From: Mycobacterium sp. NS-7484
GTDB lineage: Bacteria > Actinomycetota > Actinomycetes > Mycobacteriales > Mycobacteriaceae
Length of the DNA: 36,165 bases
Direction: 5' to 3'
Assembly (NCBI RefSeq): GCF_001953975.1
Contig: NZ_MBEJ01000097.1
Coordinates: 1-36,165, forward strand
Below, piece after piece: positions 1 to 9,747 of the stretch (the stretch's first letter is position 1; each line of letters begins with the position of its first letter). The position numbers and the translations under genes are program-made. Below the pieces are notes generated by a model. It searched no databases. It saw only the letters and a list, made by a program, of their open reading frames with translations, and had not been told where the DNA came from.

Positions 1-13
1 GTATAAGAGACAG
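1..13 (+). other. Residual Tn5/Nextera mosaic-end adapter
   Basis: The first 13 bases, GTATAAGAGACAG, equal the 3' 13 bases of the 19-bp Tn5/Nextera mosaic end (AGATGTGTATAAGAGACAG). This is very probably untrimmed library adapter at a contig end and not chromosome. Codons read through it on the minus strand should be disregarded. Confidence 0.9.
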
Positions 14-272
14 GTGGTACCCCGACCCGCAGTGACGGTGAGGGTGGCGGGCTGGTGGTCGACGGGGAGGGTGACGTGGTCGGCGACGGGGTATCGCTCG
101 GTGCCGAATCCCTAAGCAGCAACAGCACACCCGAGATCACGATGGCGGCAGCGGCCAAGCCGGTGGCAATCAACGCGAGCGTGGCGCGGCGGGTCCGGTA
201 CCAGGGCACCGGCGCCGGTTTGAACGACCAGTCGTGAAGCTCGAAGTTGCTGACGGGTCCGGGGACAGACAC
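14..272 (-). CDS. Single-pass membrane protein, Pro/Ser/Thr-rich, C-terminus missing
   Basis: Reading the minus strand from a GTG at 272 gives an open frame to the left edge. It has a short cytoplasmic start containing FELHDWSFKPAPVPWYRTRR, one strong hydrophobic helix (about residues 32-51, LALIATGLAAAAIVISGVLL), then a Ser/Thr/Pro-rich stretch typical of an extracytoplasmic linker. The 3' end is cut off by the contig end, and the last codons would be adapter. The start is supported by TAGCAT six bases upstream, which would give a leaderless transcript. In M. tuberculosis a secreted/membrane protein gene (Rv0383c) lies next to pyrE, and pyrE is nearby here, so this may be its relative; that is inference from context only. 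It is divergent from the ABC importer. Function unknown. Confidence 0.7.
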
Positions 273-278
273 CACGCG

Positions 279-284
279 ATGCTA
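279..284 (-). promoter_or_regulatory. -10 element, probably leaderless, for the truncated membrane protein gene
   Basis: Minus-strand TAGCAT fits the mycobacterial TANNNT -10. It is followed by six bases and then the GTG at 272, so transcription would start at or next to the start codon. Confidence 0.5.
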
Positions 285-432
285 TCCCCGCTGGCCCGAC
301 AATGAGCGCCGAGTTCGAAGGCGTCGCGGTAGGGTGCCCGTGCGCGTTGTCCGCGGACTCGTTCACTCCGGCGACAGGTTCGAGCAACCGCTGCGCCATG
401 ACGGCGCTTCCTGAGCATCGGAGGGTTTCGCA

Positions 433-1569
433 ATGATCACATCCAGGTTCGCGAAGGTATCCGCCCTGGCCGTCTCGGCCGTCGTCACCGTGGGACTGGC
501 CGCGTGCGCACCGCCGCAGAAGGACACTGCCGGTGCCGAAACCGACACCGGAGTGAAGATGGCCGAGGCCACGTCGGTAGCTGATTTCGGCGGGATGGAC
601 AAGCTCGTCGCGGCGGCGAAGGCCGAGGGTGAACTGAATGTGATTGCGCTGCCCCCGGATTGGGCGAACTACGGCGCGATCATCAAAGCCTTCGAGGACA
701 AGTACGGCATCAAGGTGAACTCGGCGCAGCCCGACGCATCAAGCCAGGAAGAGATCAACGCGGCCAACCAGCAGAAGGGCAAGAGCACCGCACCCGATGT
801 GTTCGACCTCGGACAATCGGTGGCGCTGGCCAACACCTCGATGTTCGCGCCCTACAAGGTGACCACCTTCGACGACATCCCGGCGAAGTTGAAGGATCCC
901 GACGGCACCTGGGTCAACGATTACGGCGGCTTCATGTCCATCGGTTTCGACTCGACCAAGGTCCCGCCGATCACCACGATCGATGACCTGCTCAAGCCCG
1001 AATACCACGGCAAGGTCGCGCTCAACGGCGATCCGACCCAAGCCGGGGCCGCCTTCGCCGGGGTGCTGATGGCCGCGGTGGCGCACGGCGGGTCCGCCGA
1101 CGACATCGCTCCGGGCGTCGAGTTCTTCGCCAAACTCAACGAGGCGGGCAACTTTCTGCCGCTCGATCCCACCCCGGCCACGATCGAGTCGGGGCAGACC
1201 CCGGTGGTGATCGACTGGAACTACCTCAACGGCACCGAAAGTCAGAAGGTACCCGGCTGGCAGGTGGTGGTTCCCCACGAAGCCCTGGTCGCGGGCTACT
1301 ACTTCCAGGCGATCAACAAAGACGCGCCGCACCCCGCGGCGGCCCGGCTGTGGCAGGAGTTCCTGTTCAGTGACGAGGGGCAGAACCTGTATGCCAAGGG
1401 CGGGGTTCGGCCGGTTCGCGCCGACAAGATGATCCTCGCCGGGACGGCCGATCGGGCCGCCTTCGGCCAGCTGCCCATCATCGACGGGCCGGTCACCGTC
1501 GCCACCCAGGACCAAACCGACACTGCCAACGAGTATCTGGCCGACAACTGGGCCAAGGCGATCGGCTGA
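433..1569 (+). CDS. ABC importer extracellular solute-binding lipoprotein
   Basis: 378 aa. The N-terminus is a lipoprotein signal: basic start, hydrophobic core and lipobox LAAC with the acylated Cys at residue 25. The rest has the pattern of iron(III)/polyamine/2-aminoethylphosphonate-type binding proteins (for example GELNVIALPPDWANYGAI near the start of the mature domain, and a C-terminal region with NLYAKGGVRPVR). A ribosome site GGAGGG ends 8 nt before the ATG. It is the first gene of a binding protein-permease-permease-ATPase operon. The lipoprotein should sit on the outer face of the membrane and deliver substrate to the two permeases. The substrate cannot be told from sequence; polyamine, phosphonate or an organic anion are possible. 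Confidence 0.88.
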   Translation: MITSRFAKVSALAVSAVVTVGLAACAPPQKDTAGAETDTGVKMAEATSVADFGGMDKLVAAAKAEGELNVIALPPDWANYGAIIKAFEDKYGIKVNSAQPDASSQEEINAANQQKGKSTAPDVFDLGQSVALANTSMFAPYKVTTFDDIPAKLKDPDGTWVNDYGGFMSIGFDSTKVPPITTIDDLLKPEYHGKVALNGDPTQAGAAFAGVLMAAVAHGGSADDIAPGVEFFAKLNEAGNFLPLDPTPATIESGQTPVVIDWNYLNGTESQKVPGWQVVVPHEALVAGYYFQAINKDAPHPAAARLWQEFLFSDEGQNLYAKGGVRPVRADKMILAGTADRAAFGQLPIIDGPVTVATQDQTDTANEYLADNWAKAIG

Positions 1570-1577
1570 GTCGGACC

Positions 1578-2450
1578 ATGCCGGATCGGATCTCGGGCCG
1601 ACGGGTGTGGGCGGGCGTTCGCGACGCCGTGCCACTGCTGCCGTTCGTGGCCGTGGTCACGGTTTTCCTGATCGTGCCCACGGCGACGGTGATCGTCATG
1701 GCGTTCTTCGCCGACGGCACGTTCACCCTGGACCGCATCGCCGCCCTGTTCACCGGGACCGCGTTGACTGCGCTGTTCAAAAGCATTGTGCTGTCGGCGA
1801 GCACGGCGCTGATCGGGGCAGTTCTGGGCGCCGTGTTGGCGTGGTTGATCGTCAGCAGCCCGCAGGCGTCGATGCTGCGGCGTGCGGTGCTCGCGCTGTG
1901 CAGCGTGCTGGCCCAGTTCGGGGGCGTGGCACTGGCTTTCGCATTCCTCGCCACGATCGGGCTCAACGGGGTCCTGACGTTGTGGGTCTCCGAACACCTG
2001 GGCTGGGATCTGTCGGGCTCCGGCTGGCTCTACGGGTTGGCCGGCTTGATCCTGGTCTACACCTACTTTCAGATCCCGTTGATGGTGATCGTGTTTCTGC
2101 CGGCCCTGGAGGGTCTGCGCGAGCAGTGGCGCGAAGCCGCGGTGAGCCTGGGCGCGTCACGGTGGCAGTACCTGCGGGAAGTGGCTGTCCCGTTGCTCAC
2201 CCCGGCGTTCCTGGGCTCGGCATTGCTGTTGTTCGCCAACGCTTTTGCCGCCTATGCCACCGCGGCGGCCCTGGTCAGTCAGGGCAGTCCGATCGTGCCG
2301 TTGCTGATCCGGACCGCGCTCACCAGCGAGGTGGTGCTGGGGCAGTCCGGTTTCGCCTATGCGCTGGCGCTCGAGATGATCGTGGTGGTGGCTGTGGTGA
2401 TGTTCGCCTACAACGCCTTGGTGCGCAGATCGGCGAGGTGGCTCAAATGA
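1578..2450 (+). CDS. ABC importer permease subunit 1
   Basis: 290 aa inner-membrane protein with about six hydrophobic segments (the first near residues 16-40). A binding-protein-dependent transport EAA loop, EAAVSLGASRWQYLREVAVP, lies near residues 188-207, where the ATPase docks. It starts 8 nt after the lipoprotein stop and its stop overlaps the next start (ATGA at 2447-2450), so it is translated as part of the operon. By family it forms half of the membrane channel, pairing with the next gene product. Confidence 0.9.
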   Translation: MPDRISGRRVWAGVRDAVPLLPFVAVVTVFLIVPTATVIVMAFFADGTFTLDRIAALFTGTALTALFKSIVLSASTALIGAVLGAVLAWLIVSSPQASMLRRAVLALCSVLAQFGGVALAFAFLATIGLNGVLTLWVSEHLGWDLSGSGWLYGLAGLILVYTYFQIPLMVIVFLPALEGLREQWREAAVSLGASRWQYLREVAVPLLTPAFLGSALLLFANAFAAYATAAALVSQGSPIVPLLIRTALTSEVVLGQSGFAYALALEMIVVVAVVMFAYNALVRRSARWLK

Positions 2451-3220
2451 ACCGGGTGATCCGGGTAGCGCTGTGGGTGCTGTTCGGCCTGTTCTTCCTG
2501 TTTCCGCTGTACGCCATGGCCGATTTCTCCACCCGCAACCTCATCGAGGGCGGACGTACCGCGGCGGCCTGGCGCAACCTGGTGGCCGACGAGGCGCTGT
2601 ATCAGGCCATCGTGATCTCACTGTTGCTCGCGGTGTTCACCGTGATCGCGATGCTGATCCTGTTGGTACCGACGATGATCTGGGTCCGGTTGCAGGCCCG
2701 GTGGGCGGGCCGGTTCGTCGAGTTCCTGTGCCTGCTGCCGTTGACCATCCCGGCGTTGGTGGTCGTGGTGGGTCTACGCAACGTCTACCTGTGGGTCACG
2801 TACCTGCTCGGTGAATCGGCGCTCACCCTCACCTTCGTCTATGTGGTGCTGGTGCTGCCGTTCGCCTATCGGGCAATCGATTCCGCGCTGGCGGCCATCG
2901 ACCTGCAGACCCTCGCCGAAGCCGCCCGATCGTTGGGCGCGGGTTGGTTCTCCACGATCGCAAGGGTGATCGTGCCCAACATCTGGTCGGGGATTCTGTC
3001 CGCGGCCTTCATCTCCATCGCGGTGGTGCTCGGTGAGTACACCATCGCCTCACTGAGCGGCTTCGACACGCTACCGGTTCAGATCGTCGCGATCGGCAAG
3101 AGCGACGGACCCACCTCGGTGGCGGCTTCGCTGGCCACGCTGCTGTTCGGTTTCGCGCTCTTGTTGGTGCTGGCGGCAGTGACCCGAGGTCGCTCCCGGA
3201 CGTCAGGAGCCAGGGCATGA
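2447..3220 (+). CDS. ABC importer permease subunit 2
   Basis: 257 aa. The start is the ATG at 2447, which overlaps the TGA of permease 1. The frame is open further upstream, but that part reads as an Arg/Gly-rich shadow of permease 1, so the longer form is rejected. It has six or so membrane helices beginning MNRVIRVALWVLFGLFFLFP and an EAA loop, EAARSLGAGWFSTIARVIVP. It is the second half of the transport channel. Its stop overlaps the ATPase start (ATGA at 3217-3220). Confidence 0.9.
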   Translation: MNRVIRVALWVLFGLFFLFPLYAMADFSTRNLIEGGRTAAAWRNLVADEALYQAIVISLLLAVFTVIAMLILLVPTMIWVRLQARWAGRFVEFLCLLPLTIPALVVVVGLRNVYLWVTYLLGESALTLTFVYVVLVLPFAYRAIDSALAAIDLQTLAEAARSLGAGWFSTIARVIVPNIWSGILSAAFISIAVVLGEYTIASLSGFDTLPVQIVAIGKSDGPTSVAASLATLLFGFALLLVLAAVTRGRSRTSGARA

Positions 3221-4251
3221 ATTCCAGTGTGGGCGTCGAACTTCGCAAACTCACCCGCACCTACGGCAACGTCAACGCGCTCGACGGGTTGAGCCTGTCC
3301 ATCGGGCCGGGAGAGTTGGTCGCCCTGCTCGGGCCGTCGGGCTGTGGCAAGACCACCGCGATGCGCATCCTGGCCGGTCTCGACGAGGCCACGTCCGGTG
3401 CTGTGCTCGTCGGCGGCCGTGACATCAGTTCGGTGCCGGCCAACAAGCGGGACATGGGCATGGTGTTCCAGGCCTACAGCCTGTTCCCGCATCTGACCGT
3501 GTTGGACAACGTCGCCTTCGGTTTGAAGATGCGCGGAAAGTCCAAGCGCCACAGACTGTCCCGGGCCGGTGACATGCTGGATCTGGTGGGCCTGACCGCC
3601 CACCGGAACAAATATGCCAGTGAACTGTCCGGCGGCCAGCAGCAGCGGGTCGCGCTGGCCCGGGCCCTGGCGATCGAACCGAGGGTGCTGTTGCTCGACG
3701 AGCCGTTGTCCGCGCTCGACGCACAGGTACGTACCCAGCTGCGCGACGAGATCCGGCGGGTGCAACTCGAGGTCGGCACAACGACATTGTTCGTCACCCA
3801 TGACCAGGAGGAGGCCCTGGCCGTTGCGGACCGGGTCGGCGTGATGAGCCACGGCAAACTCGAACAACTTGCCACACCGACCGAGCTCTACGCGCGCCCG
3901 GCCACACCGTTCGTCGCCGAGTTCGTCGGGCTGCACAACAAGGTGCCCGCACGCGTGTCGGGCCGGCGGGCCCGGCTGCTCGGCACCGAGGTGCCGACGC
4001 TGCGCGGTTCGGTGACCGCGGGCGCCGGTACGGCCATGGTGCGGCCCGAATCCATCAGGCTGCGGGCCGATCCGAGCGGACGGGCGGTGGTGGCGTCGGT
4101 GGCCTTCCTGGGCTCGATCTCCCGGGTGTACCTGACCCTGCCGGACGGCACCGTCATCCACGCGCAGTTGCCGAGCTCGCAGGCCCGCTTCTTCGAGCCC
4201 GGGGCACCGGTGAGCGTCGCGCTTGAACCCCTGCCGGTGTTGGTGATTTAG
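3217..4251 (+). CDS. ABC importer ATP-binding subunit (PotA/FbpC type)
   Basis: 344 aa. All ATPase motifs are present: Walker A GPSGCGKTT (residues 39-47), Q-loop Q85, signature LSGGQQQRV (137-145), Walker B VLLLDEP (157-163) and switch His195. About 110 further residues match a regulatory TOBE-type domain, as in importers for polyamines, iron, sulfate or phosphonates. It drives the two permeases encoded just upstream and ends a tightly coupled operon with 4-nt overlaps. The gene converges on pyrE with a 25-nt gap in which no clear terminator is seen. Confidence 0.93.
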   Translation: MNSSVGVELRKLTRTYGNVNALDGLSLSIGPGELVALLGPSGCGKTTAMRILAGLDEATSGAVLVGGRDISSVPANKRDMGMVFQAYSLFPHLTVLDNVAFGLKMRGKSKRHRLSRAGDMLDLVGLTAHRNKYASELSGGQQQRVALARALAIEPRVLLLDEPLSALDAQVRTQLRDEIRRVQLEVGTTTLFVTHDQEEALAVADRVGVMSHGKLEQLATPTELYARPATPFVAEFVGLHNKVPARVSGRRARLLGTEVPTLRGSVTAGAGTAMVRPESIRLRADPSGRAVVASVAFLGSISRVYLTLPDGTVIHAQLPSSQARFFEPGAPVSVALEPLPVLVI

Positions 4252-4276
4252 CTCAGGTCGGTGATCTGGCTAAGCG

Positions 4277-4846
4277 CTAGACGTCCTTGACCGGTTCGAT
4301 CCCCAGATCGCGGTAGGTGACCAGCGCCGCGAACGGCACTCCACGCTTGGCGAACCGCCCGGTGGCGATGTCCCCGCGGTCAACCATCGGGATGACGCCG
4401 GTGACGACGGCGCCCACCGAGGTGACCCGCTCATAGGCGATCTCGGTGGAGCCGCCGGTGCTGATCACGTCGTCGACCAGCAGCACGCGGGTGCCCGGCT
4501 CGAGCCGGGTGCCCTCGATCCACTGTTCGCGGCCGCGGGACTTCTGTTCCTTGCGCACCGAGAACCACGCCTTGCCGGTCACCATCGCCACGCCGTGCGC
4601 CAATGGGTCGGCGCCCATGGTCAAGCCGCCGACCGCGTCGAACTCGATGCCGCGCGCGGCGGCCAGGTCGGCGACCGCCCGGCTGACGATGGCCATGCGC
4701 TCACCGGTGTCGATGGCGTACTTGCCGTCGATGTAGTCGTGGCTCAGTTGTCCGCTGGCGAGCCGGAACGGCTCCTCACGGTGTTCGTACCCGCGGGTGC
4801 GAATCAGATCGAAAGCGGCTTGCCAGGTTTCCGGGCGCTCAGGCAT
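4277..4846 (-). CDS. pyrE: Orotate phosphoribosyltransferase
   Basis: 189 aa from the ATG at 4846; a GTG at 4864 would add six residues and neither start has a strong ribosome site. The PRPP-binding motif VLLVDDVISTGGS is at residues 121-133, with a Lys/Arg-rich flexible loop (VRKEQKSRGREQW) before it. The enzyme joins orotate and PRPP to orotidine 5'-phosphate in pyrimidine synthesis, in the cytoplasm. It resembles M. tuberculosis Rv0382c. It follows the HugZ-like gene on the same strand and may be co-transcribed with it. Confidence 0.9.
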   Translation of the reverse strand: MPERPETWQAAFDLIRTRGYEHREEPFRLASGQLSHDYIDGKYAIDTGERMAIVSRAVADLAAARGIEFDAVGGLTMGADPLAHGVAMVTGKAWFSVRKEQKSRGREQWIEGTRLEPGTRVLLVDDVISTGGSTEIAYERVTSVGAVVTGVIPMVDRGDIATGRFAKRGVPFAALVTYRDLGIEPVKDV

Positions 4847-4878
4847 ACGGCGATCGTATTGCACCGTCCGGCGGTGGC

Positions 4879-5673
4879 TCAGGCCTGCCTGGCGCGTCGC
4901 GCCAGCTCCGCTGTGGCAGCGCGCAACTCACCGTATGAGCTGATCGGCGCGTTGTAGCCGACGCGGATGTAGGCCTGCCCGCGTTCGGTGGTGACCCGCA
5001 GATCGAGGCCGTAGCGGTCGGCCGCGGTGCACACGGCCGCGACGGTGTCGGGGTAGCCACCGAAGGCGCGGGCCATGTCGGCCAGCGAATCGGCATGGTC
5101 GGCGTTGAGATGCTCGATCGCACCGCCAGCCTGTGGCGAGACCGGATCGGGCTCGGCCGCGGCGTAGGCCTGGCCGGTGGTCGAGTCCATCCGACCGTAG
5201 CCACCGACCCACCGGACACGCTGCACTCGCAACACCCACAGGGAGAAGTCGCTGAAGTCGATGTAATAGCGGGCGGCGGCCACCGCGTCGAGGTGGGCCT
5301 GCCGGGCGGCGGCGAGCTCGTCGCCGGCGGGTCGTTCGGCGACGCCGGCCAGTGTGATGCGGCTGCTGGCCAGGGGATCTGACCCGAAGCCGGGGTCGAC
5401 GATCGAGATGCTGGCCCGTGGATCGCGGGCGAGGTTGCGGCCGTGCTCGGCCATGTTCGAGACGCACAGCACGGGCGCACCGGCCAGCAAGCCGTAGGTG
5501 ACGAAGGATGCCCAGGGGTCACCGTCGGCGGTCAACGACGCCAGCGTGCCGACGTTCGTCGACGCGGCGATCGTGCGGGCTTCTTCAGCTGCAGACGGAC
5601 GAGCCCCCTCGATCACCTCCGTCAACGGGGGAGGGACCGAAGGGGCATCACCTGGGTCGCCATGATCGGGCAA
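4879..5673 (-). CDS. HugZ-like / pyridoxamine-oxidase-fold protein with DUF2470-type C-terminus
   Basis: 264 aa. The N-terminal 150 residues form a split-barrel FMN/heme-binding domain (NVGTLASLTADGDPWASFV near residue 40). The C-terminal 90 residues, starting at GGAIEHLNADHADSL, have the pattern of the DUF2470 domain found in HugZ-type heme oxygenases and related chloroplast proteins. The chosen start is a TTG at 5673, one base after the stop of the HTH gene, with GGGGGC just upstream; an internal start is possible. Heme breakdown or a redox role is inferred from the fold only. It lies between the HTH gene and pyrE in a likely operon. Confidence 0.75.
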   Translation of the reverse strand: MPDHGDPGDAPSVPPPLTEVIEGARPSAAEEARTIAASTNVGTLASLTADGDPWASFVTYGLLAGAPVLCVSNMAEHGRNLARDPRASISIVDPGFGSDPLASSRITLAGVAERPAGDELAAARQAHLDAVAAARYYIDFSDFSLWVLRVQRVRWVGGYGRMDSTTGQAYAAAEPDPVSPQAGGAIEHLNADHADSLADMARAFGGYPDTVAAVCTAADRYGLDLRVTTERGQAYIRVGYNAPISSYGELRAATAELARRARQA

Positions 5674-5674
5674 C

Positions 5675-6172
5675 TCAGCCCCCGAGCGCGGCGATCAGAT
5701 CCTTGATCTGCGCGGTCTCGGACTCGGTCGCCGGCTCCTCGGCCTCGACGGCCTCGATGAGGTCCTTGCGGAGCCCGACGCCGTTGGCGGCTTCCTGGGT
5801 GGACAGCTTCGCGCGGTTGCGTGCGACGTACAGACGCTGACCGAGCGTGGCGCCGGGGCCCTCGGACGCGGTCGTCATCAGCTCGTCGTAGCGGTGGCGC
5901 ACGCCGCTGAGCGCGACGATGACCGACGGGGTGACGCGGCTGCGGCCGGCCGCCTCCGACAGCGACGTCTGCAGCTTGCGCAGACCGCTGAGGACGACCC
6001 CCGCGCGATCGGCGTATTCCGGGTCCCCGACGGGAGGTAGTGCGTCGATGGCGGCGATGTACATGTGCATCGCCGCATCGGACAGACCAACGATTACTGG
6101 TGCTTCACCGTCATTTGGTGCGGACTCACCCACAGGCCATCCCTCGTCGAATGTTCGTGATCGCCGGCCCAT
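5675..6172 (-). CDS. Cro/C1-type helix-turn-helix protein, C-terminal HTH
   Basis: 165 aa. Residues 1-105 form an uncharacterised helical region. The C-terminal part (about 107-165, LGQRLYVARNRAKLSTQEAA onward) reads as an XRE/Cro-C1 helix-turn-helix, which is unusual because the HTH normally comes first. It lacks a clear Shine-Dalgarno but has a good promoter upstream (TTGAAT-N17-TAGGTT, minus strand) flanked by an inverted repeat, which suggests autoregulation. The downstream HugZ-like gene begins one base after its stop. Its target genes are unknown. Confidence 0.7.
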   Translation of the reverse strand: MGRRSRTFDEGWPVGESAPNDGEAPVIVGLSDAAMHMYIAAIDALPPVGDPEYADRAGVVLSGLRKLQTSLSEAAGRSRVTPSVIVALSGVRHRYDELMTTASEGPGATLGQRLYVARNRAKLSTQEAANGVGLRKDLIEAVEAEEPATESETAQIKDLIAALGG

Positions 6173-6190
6173 AGCCGACGAGGAGACAAA

Positions 6191-6245
6191 TGCGGGAAAA
6201 ACCTAACCCGTCCCGGTCTCTTATTCAACCGTTAGTTTTCCCGCA
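6191..6245 (-). promoter_or_regulatory. Promoter of the HTH gene flanked by an inverted repeat (candidate operator pair)
   Basis: On the minus strand, -35 TTGAAT (6223-6228) and -10 TAGGTT (6200-6205) are 17 bp apart. The inverted-repeat arms are TGCGGGAAAAACCTAAC (6191-6207) and GTTAGTTTTCCCGCA (6231-6245). They match over 15 bp with a 2-bp insertion in the left arm. One arm covers the -10 and the likely start site; the other sits just upstream of the -35. This layout fits repression by the encoded HTH protein. A hairpin function is the alternative. Confidence 0.55.
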
Positions 6246-6347
6246 AACATGCCTCGACCGGCGAATCACGTTGCTGCAGGAACCTTTCGGAGTGCTTGGT
6301 CTTCTCCGGGTGTCGAGTACTGCCGAAGTGGGTACGTTGGGAGCCTG

Positions 6348-8134
<1,787 letters not shown>

Positions 8135-8138
<4 letters not shown>

Positions 8139-9457
8139 GTATCGAATTCGGCGAATGGTTGACCCAGCAGCGATGGTATGCCGGTCGCGGCCGTGAATTG
8201 ACTTCCGCCACACCGGGTCTGGTACTCAGCCTGGGTGATGATCTGGACCTGAACCTGCTCGACGTTTCCTACGGCGACGGCAGCACAGAGCGATACCAGG
8301 TGCTGGTGAAGTGGGATGCCGATCCGATCGACGAGTACAGCTCGGTGGCCACCATCGACAGCGTCGAGGGCCGGACCGCCTACGACGCCCTCTATGACCC
8401 CGAGGCAGCCCGGTATCTGCTGGAGATGATCGACCGGTCGGCCTCCGTGGGTGAATTGCGCTGCACGAGGGAACCCGAGGCCACCTTGCCGCTGGACGCC
8501 CCGCCGCGGGTGTCGGCGGCCGAGCAGAGCAACACCAGCGTGGTGTTCGGTCAGGATGCCGTGTTCAAGGTGTTCCGCCGGATCACCCCGGGCATCAACC
8601 CCGACATCGAACTCAACCGGGTGCTGGCGCGCGCCGAGAATCCGCACGTGGCCAGGCTGCTCGGGTCGGCCGAAATCGAGTGGGGCGGTGAGCCATTTGC
8701 GCTCGGGATGGTGACCGAGTTCGCGGCCAACTCGGCCGAGGGCTGGGATATGGCCACCGCGAGCACCCGCGATCTGTTCGCCGAGGGCGACCTGTACGCC
8801 GACGAGGTCGGTGGCGACTTCGCTGCCGAGTCCTACCGGTTGGGGGAGGCGGTGGCCTCGGTGCACACCTGCCTGGCCGAGCAGCTCGGCACCGCGTCGG
8901 CACCGTTCCCCGCCGATCTCATGTCCGCCCGGCTGGCCACTGCCGCCGAGGCGGTACCCGAACTGCGCGAACATGTTTCGTTGATCGAAGACCGCTACCG
9001 GAAGCTGGCCGACGAACAGGTGACGGTGCAGCGGATACACGGTGACCTGCACCTCGGCCAGGTGTTGCGCACCCCCGAGCACTGGCTGCTGATCGACTTC
9101 GAGGGTGAGCCCGGCCAGCCGTTGCAGCTGCGGCGCAGCCCGGACTCCCCGGTGCGCGACGTCGCGGGCATGGTGCGGTCCTTCGAGTACGCGGCGTACG
9201 CACGCCTGGTGGATCTGGCCACCGACGACGAGCGGGCCCGGCAGTTGTCCGCCCGGGCCCGCGAGTGGGCCGACCGCAACAGCGCGGCCTTCTGCGACGG
9301 CTACGCCGCGGTGGCCGGTACCGACCCGCGCGAACATGCGGCGCTGCTGGCGGCCTACGAACTGGACAAGGCCGTGTACGAGGCGGCCTACGAGGCGCGT
9401 TACCGGCCGAGTTGGTTGCCGGTTCCGCTGGCCTCGGTGGCCCGGCTGATCGGTTGA
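8135..9457 (+). CDS. mak: Maltokinase (Mak/Pep2)
   Basis: 440 aa. It phosphorylates maltose from TreS with ATP to give maltose 1-phosphate, the GlgE substrate for alpha-glucan synthesis. It shows the aminoglycoside-kinase-like catalytic loop HGDLHLGQ (residues 302-309) and the metal-binding DFEG (321-324); the N-terminus IEFGEWLTQQRWYAGRGR is typical of the family. Its start overlaps the treS stop by 4 nt, so translation is coupled and the two are probably made in fixed ratio. Confidence 0.94.
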
Positions 9458-9480
9458 GAATCGCATCGGTCGCGGATTTC

Positions 9481-9688
9481 GGCGGGGTATCCGACGTGCC
9501 CGCCTAGTAGCGACAATCGAGCGACAATCGCCACACCGGTATCGTGGAGTCTCACCAGTCCCATTGTCGCTCGCCGTTTTTGACACACGGGCACCTCTGG
9601 CCTCATGAACATGAGCTGTCCCGTGCCCGCATACGAGCGACTCCGTCGCTGAAAAGTCGCTGCTAGGCGGGCAGGTCGGCACCCCACC
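9481..9688. repeat. Non-coding inverted-repeat island between mak and the MFS gene
   Basis: The outer arms TGCCCGCCTAGTAGCGAC (9497-9514) and GTCGCTGCTAGGCGGGCA (9656-9673) pair over 17 of 18 bases. The match extends imperfectly outward to 9481 and 9688. Inside are a perfect tandem repeat of AGCGACAATCG (9509-9519, 9520-9530), an inverted copy ATTGTCGCTCG (9563-9573), a concentric palindrome (CGGGCAC 9588-9594 with GTGCCCG 9623-9629 around CTCATG-AA-CATGAG 9602-9615), and a hairpin AGCGAC-TCC-GTCGCT (9636-9650). No gene is seen here. It could be a short MITE-like or REP-like element, a structured RNA, or a terminator complex for mak. No clear target duplication was found. Confidence 0.65.
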
Positions 9689-9735
9689 CGGGCGCCACTG
9701 CGCAGGCGCCGGCTCAGATAGGAACGCTAATCAAT

Positions 9736-9741
9736 TATCTT
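9736..9741 (+). promoter_or_regulatory. -10 element of the MFS transporter gene
   Basis: TATCTT (TANNNT) is followed by six bases (CTGGGG) and the ATG at 9748. This spacing predicts a leaderless mRNA; the CTGGGG would otherwise pass for a weak ribosome site. Confidence 0.45.
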
Positions 9742-9747
9742 CTGGGG

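Noticed and set aside
1607..2446. N-terminal extension of permease 2
   Set aside because: The residues are an Arg/Gly-rich out-of-frame reading of permease 1; the ATGA overlap at 2447 gives the natural start.
4252..4276. tRNA or terminator in the convergent gap between the importer operon and pyrE
   Set aside because: Only 25 nt with no stable stem or tRNA-like arms; TAGCTCAGG alone is not enough.
6249..6347. Earlier start for treS
   Set aside because: The 33 added residues do not resemble TreS and run through the promoter region; ATG 6348 has GGGAG upstream.
9481..9688. CRISPR array
   Set aside because: The repeats are short, partly inverted and irregularly spaced, with no uniform spacers and no cas genes nearby.
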